DNA of 64,000 bases from Zasmidium citrigriseum (Eukaryota > Ascomycota > Dothideomycetes > Mycosphaerellales > Mycosphaerellaceae): contig NHNW01000004.1 in the NCBI GenBank assembly GCA_002786025.1, forward strand, positions 620,001-684,000, written 5' to 3'. Positions 24,314 to 35,422 of the stretch are shown here, in pieces. The notes under the pieces are model-generated. The model was not told where the DNA came from. It did not search any database and saw nothing but the letters and a program-made list of their open reading frames with translations. The stretch's first letter is position 1; each line of letters opens with the position of its first letter. A program made the translations under genes and the position numbers.

Positions 24314-26059
24314 TCATAACGCCAGTGCATCGTCGTGACTCCGAATGATGAAAAAGTCGTCGATACTAGGCAGATATGACCGGACTGAGGGGCCGAGAGA
24401 CCAAGATGCAGGTAATCCAGCACGAAACTTGCAGTAGGGGCTCAGATCCAACTCGCCCGTGCGTTCGTCAGGCCAGAGAAACTGTGTGGGGCAATGGGCC
24501 CAATGGCAAGCAATGGTGGTCCATACTGCCGTACACCAGCGCATATCTGTACTCTGCGTCATACATAAATAATCTCTCAGTGCAGAGAACAGAACAAAGT
24601 CCACCATGAAGAGTCGAGGTGCGGTGATACGCCAGGAGCTTGGACGCAGTATCTCAGGTATCTCCTGCAGTGTCGCCGGCGAAGGAGCAAGGGTCCATCG
24701 GAATAATGTCCAGTAGGCCCACATTAAAGCGTACATGGTAATGGTGGTGGCACTCTCGTGGGGCTTGATGCTCTTGACCAGCCTTGCCACCAGCTGCGAC
24801 AATTTTGGTGCTCTGTGGTAGACAAGTTCATCGTCCAGTGCGGCGGCGTAAACGTGGGTGCCACACGTTTTCTCGACACAAGCCCCACTGCTTGCATGAG
24901 CTCTCAGCTCCTGAAGTATATTCCAAAACGGATCTTGGGGGGCTGTGATGCCGCTCGAAAGCATCACTTGTCCTGAGGGCGAAAAGAGGAATGTTTGTTG
25001 AGCACACTGTGTCGTGGAAGGACCCTCATAGGGATTGACGAGAACGCTGTGTACCCCACTGGCCTGTGAGAAAGACTGTCGATCAAGAAGGAGCGGTAAC
25101 CACGGAGATGAGTCGAGCAGTGGTGGCAGTACTGAAACGCTTGCGTCAGCGTCTGCTGAGTCAAACGACTGAGTTGCGAGTGCATTCCAAAGTGGTTGGT
25201 CCAAGGAGGAGGAGGAGTGATCAGTTGGCAAGAAGTCACTGCCGAGTAGTCCTGACGTCCCAGCTGTTGGCTGAAATGGATTCGAACAAGCGGCATCGGC
25301 CCGAGGCAAGACCTCGTCCGCTGCAAGGCCTTCCAAGATAGTATCCCAACGGTTTCCATTGCGTAGGCTGCAAAGCAGCGGGAAGGATTGCTCAAAGGAT
25401 CGGTTGGCGAGGGCGTCCAAAAGAGCACGGCCACTATTTTCGAAGTTGCTGGCAGGATCGCAGACAACAGGCACATCTGATCCCCCTGGATTGACCGGAT
25501 TCGATGGTACCTCGTTAGCAGCCGGTCCAGCTTTGGGGCTATCGTCTCCTTCAAGATGCTCGTCTAGGTTGGAATCACTCAGTGGTGAGAGAGGCAGAGG
25601 ACTTGTCTCGGCATGAGAGGTTGAAGAGGTCGACTTTGAGACGCGACGGCGCAGCGACTGTATTTCTGTTCGTAGGGCGTCATTCTCTCGTCGCAATGCC
25701 TGGGCTCTCGTCTCGCTGTTGTCAAGAGTCATGTATTCGCAGGTGATTTGACGCGATACTACAACGAGCTTTGTCAGTCTACTGGGATGGAACCAGACCA
25801 CTTTGTACTGATGTATAAATACCACATCGACTGCAATCTGGTCTGGCGCCATCGCACTATCAGAACGGACGGTTAGCATGCGGAGCAGCATATAGAGATG
25901 AGCGATTGGAGCTACGGCGCGTACTTTCATCTTACGGCTCTTGCAGGTGTTGCACGCAACCGCCACTTGCTGCCGACGACGTTTCCGCGGCGGCGCACCA
26001 GGCGGCGCACGGGAAGAGGATGCAGTGCCCTTAGCCATCGTGAGCCTGGCAGAGAGCAC
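24314..26059 (-). CDS. Zn2Cys6 transcription factor with coiled coil and DUF3425-like C-terminus
   Basis: Three exons on the minus strand: 25,925-26,059, 25,823-25,856 (34 nt) and 24,314-25,758; introns of 68 and 64 bp interrupt the zinc cluster and happen to stay open, so an unspliced reading would look like one longer ORF lacking half the cysteines. The spliced 537-residue protein has C36, C39, C46, C53, C56 and C63 in the order CxxCx6Cx6CxxCx6C after a K-R-R-R basic stretch. A heptad-like segment (R-A-Q-A-L-R-R-E-N-D-A-L-R) follows, suited to dimerisation. The C-terminal third, with a W-P-D-E...G-E-L-D-L-S-P pattern, resembles DUF3425. It is divergent from a second Zn2Cys6 gene across 504 bp. 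Start could also be M8. Confidence 0.87.
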   Translation of the reverse strand: MLSARLTMAKGTASSSRAPPGAPPRKRRRQQVAVACNTCKSRKMKVRAVAPIAHLYMLLRMLTVRSDSAMAPDQIAVDVVFIHQYKVVWFHPSRLTKLVVVSRQITCEYMTLDNSETRAQALRRENDALRTEIQSLRRRVSKSTSSTSHAETSPLPLSPLSDSNLDEHLEGDDSPKAGPAANEVPSNPVNPGGSDVPVVCDPASNFENSGRALLDALANRSFEQSFPLLCSLRNGNRWDTILEGLAADEVLPRADAACSNPFQPTAGTSGLLGSDFLPTDHSSSSLDQPLWNALATQSFDSADADASVSVLPPLLDSSPWLPLLLDRQSFSQASGVHSVLVNPYEGPSTTQCAQQTFLFSPSGQVMLSSGITAPQDPFWNILQELRAHASSGACVEKTCGTHVYAAALDDELVYHRAPKLSQLVARLVKSIKPHESATTITMYALMWAYWTLFRWTLAPSPATLQEIPEILRPSSWRITAPRLFMVDFVLFSALRDYLCMTQSTDMRWCTAVWTTIACHWAHCPTQFLWPDERTGELDLSPYCKFRAGLPASWSLGPSVRSYLPSIDDFFIIRSHDDALAL

Positions 26060-26563
26060 AGCCGGCGGGCGGCGTATTCGGCAGGAAGTGGGAATATAGG
26101 GGCGGTGATGCCAGGATGATGGAAGACGACCGGGGACGATCTCAGAGGGCAGCGAGGGAGGGGGCGAGTCGTCGGGGATATCTCCGATGCATATGCTCTT
26201 GGATTCAGGGCAGCACAGCAGTTTGCGCTGAGATCAGAGGAGAAGCCAGAGGAGCCAGAGCATTGTGTTTCATGCAGGTGCATCCCATTCTGAGAGACGC
26301 GGCAAGAATATCGATGTTGAGCTTTCACCCATCGACGATGGCTGCGACGGATGCCAGGCCGAGGAGAAGAAGGAAAGGAAAGAATTGAAGCCAGTCTCGC
26401 CACGTCACGTGAATTCAACACCTCACTGTCTGTGCTCCCATCCTCCACTTCGACTTATATCCGCCTTTGCCTGCTTTTCCATCTACCACTATTACAGAGG
26501 CCATGTTTAATCTCGCCAAAATCGCCGCCTGGCCCACCAGCTCAACTTTGACGCTTCTCAGTC
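26060..26563. promoter_or_regulatory. shared divergent promoter of two Zn2Cys6 regulators
   Basis: 504 bp between opposite start codons. CA-, TC- and purine-rich patches are present, but I see no clean operator. Head-to-head arrangement allows co-regulation; this is inference only. Confidence 0.4.
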
Positions 26564-29249
26564 ATGTCTCGCGCCCCGACCGGTAGTTCACAGCAGCAGC
26601 ATGCCGTCGATCATGCATCGAACGAGGACAATATGCCCACTTCCTCGTCGTTCGAGGCCACGCTGTCGGCCGACGAGCGAGAATCTGGCATTGCTTTGCT
26701 GGAGGCGTCAATGCAAGCCAAGCGAGCCCAGGTCTCAGCGGCCTGTCAACCATGTCGCAAGAGGAAGACCAAGGTATCGCACGCTCACAACGATTTTGAA
26801 CGCCACTGTCCATGTTACTAACGCGTCTGATCAGTGTGATGGACGCCGACCATGTTCATTCTGCGTCAAACGTGGCGTGCCGTGCCAGTATGAGGTCGAA
26901 GCCGGAGAGACATACATGCAGGCCTCGAAGCGCAAATACGATGAGATGGCGCACGCACATGACGTTTACGTCGAGCTCTTCAACATCATGTCAAGACAGA
27001 GTCATCGAGAAACGGAAGAGACAGTGCACTTGATCAAGTCCGGGCGCAATCCTGACGCGATTCTTCAACTCATCAAGACGCCCCGACAATCGTCTCGCCC
27101 CCTCGATGCAGACGAGCTCAGGCGTCAATCCTTCGTGATCCATCTAGCACACAGTACAGGCTCACTGCACGCCATCAACGACTTCGCAACGTCCATCTTG
27201 GGCTCCGTCGCTCGCATCGCTCTGCCTGCTCCTGATGAGTGGCTGGTCTATGCGAATCGAATCATTCATCTATCAAACATGCTGCAGACTCGACCGCGTG
27301 GAAAGCAGCGGAAAGAGATTGGACAGCCATCATTACCACACGCAGGCGCCTCCGAAACCACGGATGAGCCAAACATGCTGCAGTATCATGTTGCTGACCG
27401 GCCCCCTTCATCGGACGATGACTTGTCCACTGAGTCTTGCGCGCCTTGTCGAGTATTCGCAACACCATGGACATCCATCAGTGCAAGCGATGACGCCGTC
27501 TCTCACTTGGTGTCTCTGTACTTCGCTTGGATCAACCCTGCGTGGCGTTTTGTAGAGAAGGACCTCTTCTTGCGCGGTTAGTGGACATGCAGCTCGATAG
27601 TGATTATTTGTGATAACGTTCTGTCTACTAACGTTAGCACGTCTAACAAAGGTATGCGGTCACAGCGGCTCGAATCTGTGTTCTGTTCGCCATTCCTCGT
27701 GAATAGCATCTGCGCAATCGCAAGCGTAAGCAGTTTTGGCAGCCGGGTGACAATATTCAAGCTAATTAATGCCACAGCTGCACTCCGAGCATGATGTCGC
27801 CTTCCCGCAACCAGACCGAGACCGACTGTCAAGAGGCCAGCACTTTCACGATGAAGCACTTCGACTGTGGGCTCTTGAGGAGCATCGCCCCAGTCTGACC
27901 AACATCCAGGCCCTTTGTGTGTTGGGTTTAGAGTAAGCAAAGCCGAGCCGTGACTCTGCTCATGCGTCTAATCAAGCCATAGTTGCAACTATCGAGCTAA
28001 GGACAAGTCGGGCCTCAGTTTAATGCCTGTGGCTCAGCGGCTCCTCGAGTCGCTACCCGTGGTTTCGGACGAACAGCGATGTACGGCCGAATCCATCCGT
28101 GACTACGAAAGAGCGTGCTTAGCCGCACACTGGACCGTGAAATGCACGCACATGTACGTGTGAAGGGTTCATCAAGAATGCGGTTGGACTGACTTACGTC
28201 TTCCAGAATCATGCAGATCGCTTTCCTCAACGAAGAGAAAGCCTCCCCACCATCAACAAGAGTTCCAAAGATCTATGAGGTCTTCGACGACTACGTGGAG
28301 AATTGGACGGGTTATCCACTAACGAGCACGATCGTTCACCATCGGCCGACAATTTATCTACGGGAGCGCTGCAGACTGGCCAAGCTCTTCTACGAGGTTC
28401 ATCACCTCATATACACTGTTGATGGCAAGCAACTCACTTCCACTGCGGCCTATGCAGACGCCGTCGATCGGATATCCATGAATATGCAACAATGGTACCA
28501 ACATTTGCCGTTCGAGCTGCACTACACATGGCCAATGAGCGTAGCGGTCTGGGAACTCCAGTGAGTGAATCGTCAAGAGTCACACGTGTTGGCAGCAACT
28601 GATCAGCCTCCTCAGTGCCTCCTATAACGCAACTCTGATGATGTTTTGGCTGGCTGCAAGAACACGCTTTTTGTCCGGGCGAGACCTACGAAAGGATGAG
28701 CACGCAAGCGGCAATCAAGATGAACAGCTGCGATCGCGCTTAGCCGAAGAGAAATTATCTGACTCGATCCGGCTCGCATACAAGGCCGCCGAGATGCTTC
28801 GAGACTTCCGTCAACGATATGGATTGAAAATCTCGCCTGCATGGCTTCTCCAGCTTCAAGCCGTTGCCGCGAGCGTCTTGGTCCTTGATCCTATCCTCTC
28901 TCAGTCTTCCGCCGCCTTATCACCCGCAGGCACAGATGGCGACTCCGGTCCTTTCACAAACTCCCGTTCGGCTTTTGACGAAGTCTTTCGTACCCTGCTA
29001 GGAACCGCTGTCGAAGTCATGATTGCGCGGGGCATTGCGCGAATGGTATATCACACGGCATTGGAGCAGCGCGTTGCGCTCAGCCCCGCGGCGAGATCGA
29101 TTTTGCAGGTCATGTCGGATACGGCGTGGAATCCCAAGGATGTGGCATTGGTCAATTCGACTTTTCCGAACTTCGCCTTGACTGAGCCTTGGAGCGAAGA
29201 TGAAAGGCTGACTGATTTGTTGTTGAAGTGGGAGAAGCTTGACGTTTGA
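26564..29249 (+). CDS. Zn2Cys6 transcription factor with fungal-specific TF domain
   Basis: Seven exons: 26,564-26,773; 26,835-27,576; 27,652-27,725; 27,778-27,932; 27,983-28,153; 28,207-28,560; 28,616-29,249. Six introns of 50-75 bp; every junction keeps phase, giving 779 residues. Zinc cluster C61, C64, C71, C77, C80, C87 with Lys/Arg after C64; intron 1 falls between the second and third Cys, a common position. The middle contains the fungal_trans (PF04082-type) core: W-R-F-V-E-K-D-L-F-L-R, then F-C-S-P-F-L-V-N-S-I-C-A, R-G-Q-H-F-H-D-E-A-L-R-L-W and S-L-T-N-I-Q-A-L. Many NirA- and XlnR-type regulators share this layout; the target genes are unknown. The donor at 27,577 (GTTAGT) is weaker than the others; its acceptor was chosen by phase and a TACTAAC branch site. 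Confidence 0.88.
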
Positions 29250-29701
29250 TTGTACCATTGTTTCCTTACACTGTAAAACCTTGTTGTAGACTAGTGCAAT
29301 ATTTGTGCCACCGCCCGGTGGTTCAATTGCTGAACATATCAGGTACCTATTGGCAACCACACCGCAACACTGCAGGTCCTCTTCAATTGGAAAGCTCATA
29401 ATCGACCGAACATGCTTGGATGATCAGTGATACCTCGTCGTTTGCCCACTCTGTCAGCCGGCATCTGCAAATCGTGCGCTAGCAAGGTGTATCTGCATGT
29501 GGCTGCTGGTTGTCTGTATCGCGGTGGCGGGCCGGGTCGCGGGTGACATCAACAGCCACGGCACCTGTCACTCCTTGAGCTACATCGTGCTAGCTCTCGC
29601 GCGACTCCACCCGTACGCCTGACCGGAGGAGCGGTTACGGCTACGGTCGACTCGAGGCGCTGCGCGTCGTTGCAGCATCGCATCAGCAAGCCGGCGGAAG
29701 C
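29250..29701. other. intergenic upstream of SSN3
   Basis: 452 bp between two plus-strand genes; GC-rich in its right half. Nothing else recognised. Confidence 0.5.
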
Positions 29702-31327
29702 ATGGCCGCCTCCAATCCTCCCTCAGCCGGAGTAATGGGGCCTCCTGCTCCAGCCAGTGCCGGCCCTGTGCAGACCCAGGGTCTCAAAAGGAGCGCACAG
29801 GCTGCTTTTGAAGGTCAGTCCCGCCCACTCTGCTCGTAGATCCACGCGTGTGAGCACTCCTCCTCCTCTCCATTTCACATGAACCACCCGAGCCCGTCTC
29901 TCACACGGAAAAATCTCACGCCATGGCTCATCAACTCGCCACTGCCTCATGAAACCCTCGGCAACCGGCCGATATCCGCTGTGCTTGCAAGATATCCACC
30001 ACGCTTTCCGTCATGTTGAAGATCGCCGCTCATATCTTCAACAGAGGCTCCTGAAACCCCGCCGCTCGTGAGGATGAACGCCACGCCGTATGCGCCCCAG
30101 CGGCACATCAACGACCACTACGACATTGTCGGCTTTATCTCCAGCGGCACATATGGACGTGTATACAAGGCCGTGTCCAAGAAAACACCTGGATCAAGTC
30201 AGCCAACAACCCAGGTCAAGCATCCTGATGGCCGGAATATCGAAGCGTTTGCTATCAAGAAGTTCAAGCCAGACAAGGAAGGCGAGCTGCAATACACCGG
30301 AATATCTCAATCGGCTATTCGAGAAATGGCACTCTGCACGGAGTTGAGCCACCCTGCTCTTATCCATCTCGTGGAAATCATTCTCGAATCGAAATGCATC
30401 TTCATGGTGTTTGAATACGCCGAACACGACCTTTTGCAAATCATTCATCATCACAGTTTGCTACCGCGAACACCGATCCCAGCTTCCGCTCTCCGTTCCT
30501 GCATGTATCAAATATTTTCCGGGCTACTCTATCTGCACCAAAATTGGGTCATTCACCGCGATCTCAAGCCAGCAAACATCATGGTTACCTCTTCCGGAGC
30601 CATCAAGATTGGTGATCTGGGTTTGGCGCGGCTGTTCTACAAACCCTTACACGCACTATTCTCGGGTGACAAGGTTGTGGTGACCATCTGGTACCGCGCA
30701 CCAGAGCTGTTGCTGGGAAGTCGACACTACACTCCCGCCATCGATCTCTGGGCAGTGGGCTGTATCTTCGCCGAGCTGTTATCTTTGAGACCGATCTTCA
30801 AGGGTGAAGAGGCCAAGCAGGACTCCAAAAAGGCCGTTCCATTCCAGCGCAACCAGGTTGGTAAAATCGGAGAGATCCTTGGGCTTCCCAAAAAGTCCGA
30901 CTGGCCGCTTCTGCCGGCGATGCCAGAATTCCAAAACCTTCAGACTGTCAACATGCACAACCCTGGTGTGAATCGACCGCTTGGTTTGGACAAATGGTAT
31001 CGCAATACGATCCAGAACAACAACTACGGAGGTCCTCAGTCACCGCCCCCGGACGATTCAGCACTCGACCTTCTCAAGAAGCTGCTAGAATACGATCCCC
31101 TCAAACGTCTCACTGCCGAACAAGCGCTGAAACACCCATACTTCACTGGCGATGGCAAGCTTCCATCTTGGAACTGCTTTGAGGGCTTGGAGACCAAGTA
31201 CCCGCCTCGCAAAGTGAGTACAGAAACTCATGAGATTAGTACTGGCAGTCTGCCTGGTACTAAGCGCAGTGGTCTGCCTGATGATACGCTTCTACGACCA
31301 CCAAACAAGAAGCTGAGAGATGGTTGA
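29702..31327 (+). CDS. ssn3: Mediator kinase-module cyclin-dependent kinase CDK8/SSN3
   Basis: Serine/threonine kinase of the Mediator kinase module, partner of cyclin C, acting on RNA polymerase II transcription in the nucleus. Exon 1 is 29,702-29,813, exon 2 is 30,045-31,327, with an unusually long 231-bp intron; 464 residues. Kinase landmarks: glycine loop G-F-I-S-S-G-T-Y-G (about 67-75), catalytic A-I-K (K109), C-helix S-Q-S-A-I-R-E (equivalent of the S-M-S-A-C-R-E that marks CDK8), H-R-D-L-K-P-A-N (D210), D-L-G-L-A-R (D228) and W-Y-R-A-P-E-L-L-L-G. A Lys/Ser/Thr insertion between beta strands 2 and 3 is usual in fungal SSN3. The tail ends P-P-N-K-K-L-R, a likely nuclear signal. The first exon was chosen because it joins in phase and supplies an ATG; the long exon alone has its first ATG at 30,074. 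Confidence 0.93.
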
Positions 31328-31766
31328 GGGGGACATTGACATTGGAGCATACTATTACTATTGGAACGAAGAGACGCAACCGGAATTCAGAGCATGGTTG
31401 GTGAAGGTCTTTCGAACACTTGGTGGCTAATTTGGCCACAGCTCAAACTTTGGACCGATCATGCCACAACTAAGCACATGCAATGATGTGCTGAAACTCA
31501 ATCCAGTCTTGAAACCCGGGGCGAATCGAGACGGAGAGGCGATGTCGCGATCGAGCGCATTCTCGGAGATGACGAGAGGTATCATGCCAGTCGGCTTGGT
31601 GGTCTTCGAGAGAGAAGTCGTGTCGGGGATCATTGAAGGACGAGAGAACGATGCTGCTACCGGCAAAGCAGCAAAGATTCTGTCGTGGAGCGGGTATTCA
31701 CATTTGGATGGGAACGTTTCCGTTGCTCATAAAGCAATACAGCTACATCTTCTGTCACTTTTGATA
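31328..31766. other. convergent intergenic spacer
   Basis: 3' regions of SSN3 (plus) and the Rossmann-fold gene (minus). Open frames on both strands lack family likeness; no gene called. Confidence 0.45.
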
Positions 31767-32630
31767 TCAAATCCTCGCCTTCAATGGCGCAAGCCCAAAC
31801 GTTGACCAAAACTCTCGACTATCATAACACCGTCCCAAGCTCTCCATACTGCGAGGCAAAGCTTTCACTCGCTCTTCAGTCACCAACTCATAAACCCACT
31901 GAGCCTGCTTCCCCGGCTTCCTCGAAGGATCCTCATCTTCATCAGCGCCCTCAGCCCATCCCGCGAAGAGCGACCACCAATCATAAACAAACCCATCCGT
32001 CAACATCCACCTCATTCCCTGACTAGACATCCAATTCCCCATCACAGCAACAATCGCCCGAGCAACATCCACGCCATGAACCAAATGCAAGCTCTTCTTC
32101 CCCTTGACATCCTCCTTCGTCTTCGCGACTCTATCCGCCCAATTCCTCGGATCCCGCTCCCCACCGTGCAGACCTGCTAAGTTGAGAACACAGCCCCCGA
32201 TGCTGAGCAACTCATCCTCCGCAATGGCTCTTTTATTCGACGTATCATAAGGCGATTTCCTATCCACCCAAATTGAACTCTGAGGGATCTGCCAAATCCC
32301 CGTACTCCCCAGTTGGATAAATCTCACTTCATATTTCTTCTTGCCGAAGTACCCCTCATAGCCGTATACAAGACTCTTCGATTGGCCGGTGCCGGTCAAG
32401 GGGAATGTTATGAGGACGTATTGCGCGAGAGGGAGGGGGGAGAATTGCGATTTCTCGTTGGTGGCGTCGGGGTCGAAGGACCATTTTATCGTTTCGTGGC
32501 CGGCGACTTTGCGGCCGTCGCGGGTTGTGGCGGCGAAGGTTAGGGAGTGGGATTGCAGGAGGGGGATTAGGAAGGTTGAGGTCCAGCCGGCGCCGAGGAT
32601 GAGGATGTCGAGGGGTTTGGAGGAGTCCAT
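31767..32630 (-). CDS. NAD(P)-binding Rossmann-fold protein (extended-SDR-like)
   Basis: Single exon, 287 residues. The N-terminus reads L-D-I-L-I-L-G-A-G-W-T-S, a beta-strand plus glycine loop (G-x-G-W-T/S) as in YeeZ-like and other atypical extended SDR proteins that bind NAD(P). Further on, I-Q-L-G-S-T-G-I-W and L-N-L-A-G-L-H-G-G match the strand 4 and 5 positions of epimerase-type folds, and V-H-G-V-D-V-A-R-A-I is the helix typical of that family. A classic Y-x-x-x-K is not obvious, so catalysis is uncertain. It shares a 326-bp divergent promoter with the SDH assembly factor gene. Cytosolic by absence of a targeting signal. Confidence 0.7.
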   Translation of the reverse strand: MDSSKPLDILILGAGWTSTFLIPLLQSHSLTFAATTRDGRKVAGHETIKWSFDPDATNEKSQFSPLPLAQYVLITFPLTGTGQSKSLVYGYEGYFGKKKYEVRFIQLGSTGIWQIPQSSIWVDRKSPYDTSNKRAIAEDELLSIGGCVLNLAGLHGGERDPRNWADRVAKTKEDVKGKKSLHLVHGVDVARAIVAVMGNWMSSQGMRWMLTDGFVYDWWSLFAGWAEGADEDEDPSRKPGKQAQWVYELVTEERVKALPRSMESLGRCYDSREFWSTFGLAPLKARI

Positions 32631-32956
32631 CCTGGTGGTGGTGTTGTGGTTCTGGAGAGAGAAGACGAATTGATTGATCGGTACTTAGCTTTCTGAGCGT
32701 CTTTTAAACGGAGCAGTGAAACATGCTGCCTGGAAGTAAAGGAGACAGCCACTGCTCATGAGGAGAAGGAAGGAAGGCCCAGAGCTCGAAAGTGTGTTGG
32801 GTGCTCTGATCTCGCAGCGGCTCGTGAGGTCGCTGCCGTCACCACTCGCGAGCTTGCTCCCGATTCCCGAAACTTTCCTCGAGCTTGCCGAGTCCACCTC
32901 TTCCTCTTCCATTTTCCACCCGATTCACAGAATGTCCATCTCTTCCACCAGATAAC
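32631..32956. promoter_or_regulatory. divergent promoter between Rossmann-fold gene and SDHAF1
   Basis: 326 bp between head-to-head start codons. Pyrimidine-rich leader TCCACCTCTTCCTCTTCC lies near 32,893-32,910, upstream of the SDHAF1 ATG. No specific factor site is claimed. Confidence 0.4.
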
Positions 32957-33205
32957 ATGGCACGCGCCGCCCGCCTCTCCGGCCTCCAACGCGACGTCCT
33001 CGCCCTCTACCGAAAATGTCTCCGCGCCGCTCGAGCAAAACCCATCGACACGCGACCCAATTTCTACGCTTTCGCCCGGCGCGAATTTGAAAAGAATCTT
33101 GATCGGGATAAGAAGGATTTTCAGACGATTGAGTTTTTGTTGAGGAAGGGGGAGAGGCAGTTGGAGACGTATGAGGCGAAGAATATTACCAATATTGCTG
33201 GGTGA
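32957..33205 (+). CDS. SDH6: succinate dehydrogenase assembly factor 1 (LYR protein)
   Basis: Mitochondrial matrix LYR-motif protein that helps insert iron-sulfur clusters into the Sdh2 subunit of complex II. Single exon, 82 residues, usual length for the family. Signature at the N-terminus: L-S-G-L-Q-R-D-V-L-A-L-Y-R-K-C-L-R-A, with the L-Y-R tripeptide at about 17-19, then F-Y-A-F-A-R-R-E-F and the Q-T-I-E-F-L-L-R-K-G-E-R-Q-L-E-T-Y helix. An in-frame reading continues upstream to 32,885, but the ATG at 32,957 gives the family-typical start. The F-A-R-R-E-F piece corresponds to the second conserved Arg-rich motif of SDHAF1. Confidence 0.92.
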   Translation: MARAARLSGLQRDVLALYRKCLRAARAKPIDTRPNFYAFARREFEKNLDRDKKDFQTIEFLLRKGERQLETYEAKNITNIAG

Positions 33206-33525
33206 ATGAAGTCAAGGACCGAGTACTGGCACACAAATCTAATGTCCATGATGCACTGAGCGTGACAGGGGACAAGACAACGTTTTGGTAAGCATTCTCA
33301 ATCGTTGTTTGACATTTCCTGTGATGAACATAGAGAATTCTGCAATGCTCACGGTTCCAACGTCCTGCTCTCGGGTTGGACGTCTTGAAGCCTATGGGGA
33401 TTATTCCAAAACTACACTTGATCTGACCTTCGTACATGCTCGCACATTGAATGAAGAAACGGCTATGATTGAACAACGGCTAATATGTACAAGTTAGGTA
33501 AAGCAGGCATCTCTGAGATGCTAGT
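33206..33525. other. convergent intergenic spacer
   Basis: 320 bp between the SDHAF1 and reductase stop codons. Nothing recognised. Confidence 0.45.
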
Positions 33526-34645
33526 CTACTCCTGCAGTGGCGGCGTATCGGCATGCTCAAGCGCTGCCAAAGGCCCATCGTAGCGTCCACCGGAAATCTG
33601 GACACTGGCCAGCAAGCTGTCGATCTCCTTCAAGTCGTTCTCGCTGAGTTCGACTTCGACCATGTTCTCCTTCACACGCTCTGCGCTTGAGGCACCGGGG
33701 ATTGGAATGATGGTCGGCATGCCAGGCTTCCTGCTCTGTGCTCGAACCCAAGCCAAAGCGATCTGACCAGATGTGCAGCCCTTCCTCTTTGCGAGGTCTT
33801 GAAGTTGGTGAACCATCTCCAAGTTCTTGTCGAAGTTCTCAGGGTAAAATCTGGGAATGTGATGGCGGAGATCGTCTGGTGGCATGTCGCTAGGCTTCTT
33901 GATTTGGCCAGTCAGGAAACCTCGCCCGAGCGGGCTGTATGCGATGATTGGGATGTCGTGCTCTGCGCAGACCTGTGCGACGCCATTCTCGAGGATTTGC
34001 GTCGACCACAGGCTGAACTCGACCTCAACACCGGCGACCTTCACCTCCTTGGCCGCACGCCGAATTGTGTCTGCGCTGACCTCTGACAGCGCAATACCGC
34101 CGAGTTTGCCGGACTTGACGTATTCGTTCGCGGCCCGCATACTGATTTCGATCGGAGTTGTTGGGTCCGCACGAGCAGCTTCCCATACGTCCAGCTTCTT
34201 CGTGCCTGCCAGCACAGTGAGGCACTCTTCGATGCTCCTTCGAGTGTTCTCTGCCGATCCATCAGGCTTCATACCACCCTTTTCGAGACCACCCTTGATG
34301 GAAATAACCACTTTCGAGGCGTCTTTGGGATACTTTTCGAAATATTCTCGGAGGAGGTGCAGGCTGTTACGCTCTACAGTGCCGTAGATCTCGCCACCGT
34401 TCCAGAAGTTGGCCTTGTTGTCGAGAGCAGTTTCTGTGAGCATGTTAGCTTGAGCTTGAAATGCAAGAATGTTGTGAAGACATACTCATTGTCTCGAAAC
34501 ACTGTTCTTGTGATGGCGGGTTTGACCTCCATGTCAGGCCCATCATGCCGTAGCCAGTGTGGTGAACCTTTTCACCAGCGATCTTGATGTCATCCTTGTT
34601 TATGTGCAGGGCGTCTTTCGCCTTGTCGACCATCTTGGATGCCAT
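33526..34645 (-). CDS. aldo/keto reductase, pyridoxal reductase type (AKR8, PLR1-like)
   Basis: Two exons, 34,486-34,645 and 33,526-34,433, joined across a 52-bp intron in phase; 355 residues. NADPH-dependent reductase of the AKR fold; the nearest pattern I know is fission-yeast pyridoxal reductase, which converts pyridoxal to pyridoxine. Seen: G-Y-G-M-M-G-L-T-W at the first strand, N-F-W-N-G-G-E-I-Y-G (catalytic Tyr), V-V-I-S-I-K-G-G (catalytic Lys), L-D-V-W-E-A-A-R-A-D (AKR8 carries Arg where others have His), G-I-A-L-S-E-V-S-A, A-Y-S-P-L-G-R-G-F-L-T-G and I-P-I-P-G-A-S-S-A-E-R near the cofactor phosphate site. The first 20 residues are charged without a targeting peptide. Other AKR substrates are possible. 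Confidence 0.87.
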
Positions 34646-35422
34646 TGCGAGTGGTTGTTATACTGTGGTTCCTTCGATTCAGTCGTCGACGTGATGCTGC
34701 TGCTCCTGTATTGAGGCGGCGTCCAATGCCTTTATATCTCGTGGTCTCACGCTGGCCTTAAGAATCTTTCAAGCCGGCCGACAAAGTCTTGCGAAGTCGG
34801 AGGTCGTCAACGAGACTGCTGCTTCTTCGTATCTCCAGAACTTTGAGTCAAGTGCGAGACCTTGTTGGAGACGAAGCGGTAGCTATCGGAGCGTCCAAAT
34901 ACGATACCGAGCGTGAAAACAGTATGATGATGCAATCCTTCCTCAGCCGACTGCGTTAACGCCGTGTTGGAATTGGTCCGAGAGGAATAGGTGCAGCTGA
35001 CACGTGAGAGTCCTCTCTTTCTGGTTGTGGTTTTGGGAAGAGAAGGCTGAAGGAACGGAGTTAATGGTATTGCATTTGCTCCATCGTGGTATGATCGTCA
35101 TGGTGGCATGACTCGCGCGGGAGGAGAAGTCGGTTTCGCTGGGGATTCTCCGTCTTTCATCAAGAACTTCTTTGTACTGACTACGACCGCCATTTGAAGG
35201 AGAATGATGCCAACCCCTTCCGATGCTGAGAGGAACAGGTGGGCAGCTACTACGCTACTGGGATGACCAAGAAGATTTCAAGCGAGGGGAAATATCACTG
35301 CATCCCACCACGTCTCACGAAAGGAGAAGTTCTGACTTCCAAAGTATCCTCAATCATTTATTCATTCCTCATCCATAGGGTATCGCTACTGATCTACACA
35401 AGTCCTTCGCTCACTCGTACGC
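34646..35422. other. intergenic upstream of the AKR gene
   Basis: 777 bp between two minus-strand genes. A perfect CACGTG palindrome (bHLH-type E-box) lies at 35,001-35,006. A short plus-strand open frame at 35,239-35,436 has no recognisable features. No tRNA or repeat seen. Confidence 0.45.

Noticed and set aside
25759..25924. Unspliced reading of the first Zn2Cys6 gene as one 581-codon exon
   Set aside because: Both introns happen to be open, but only splicing gives the six-cysteine cluster.
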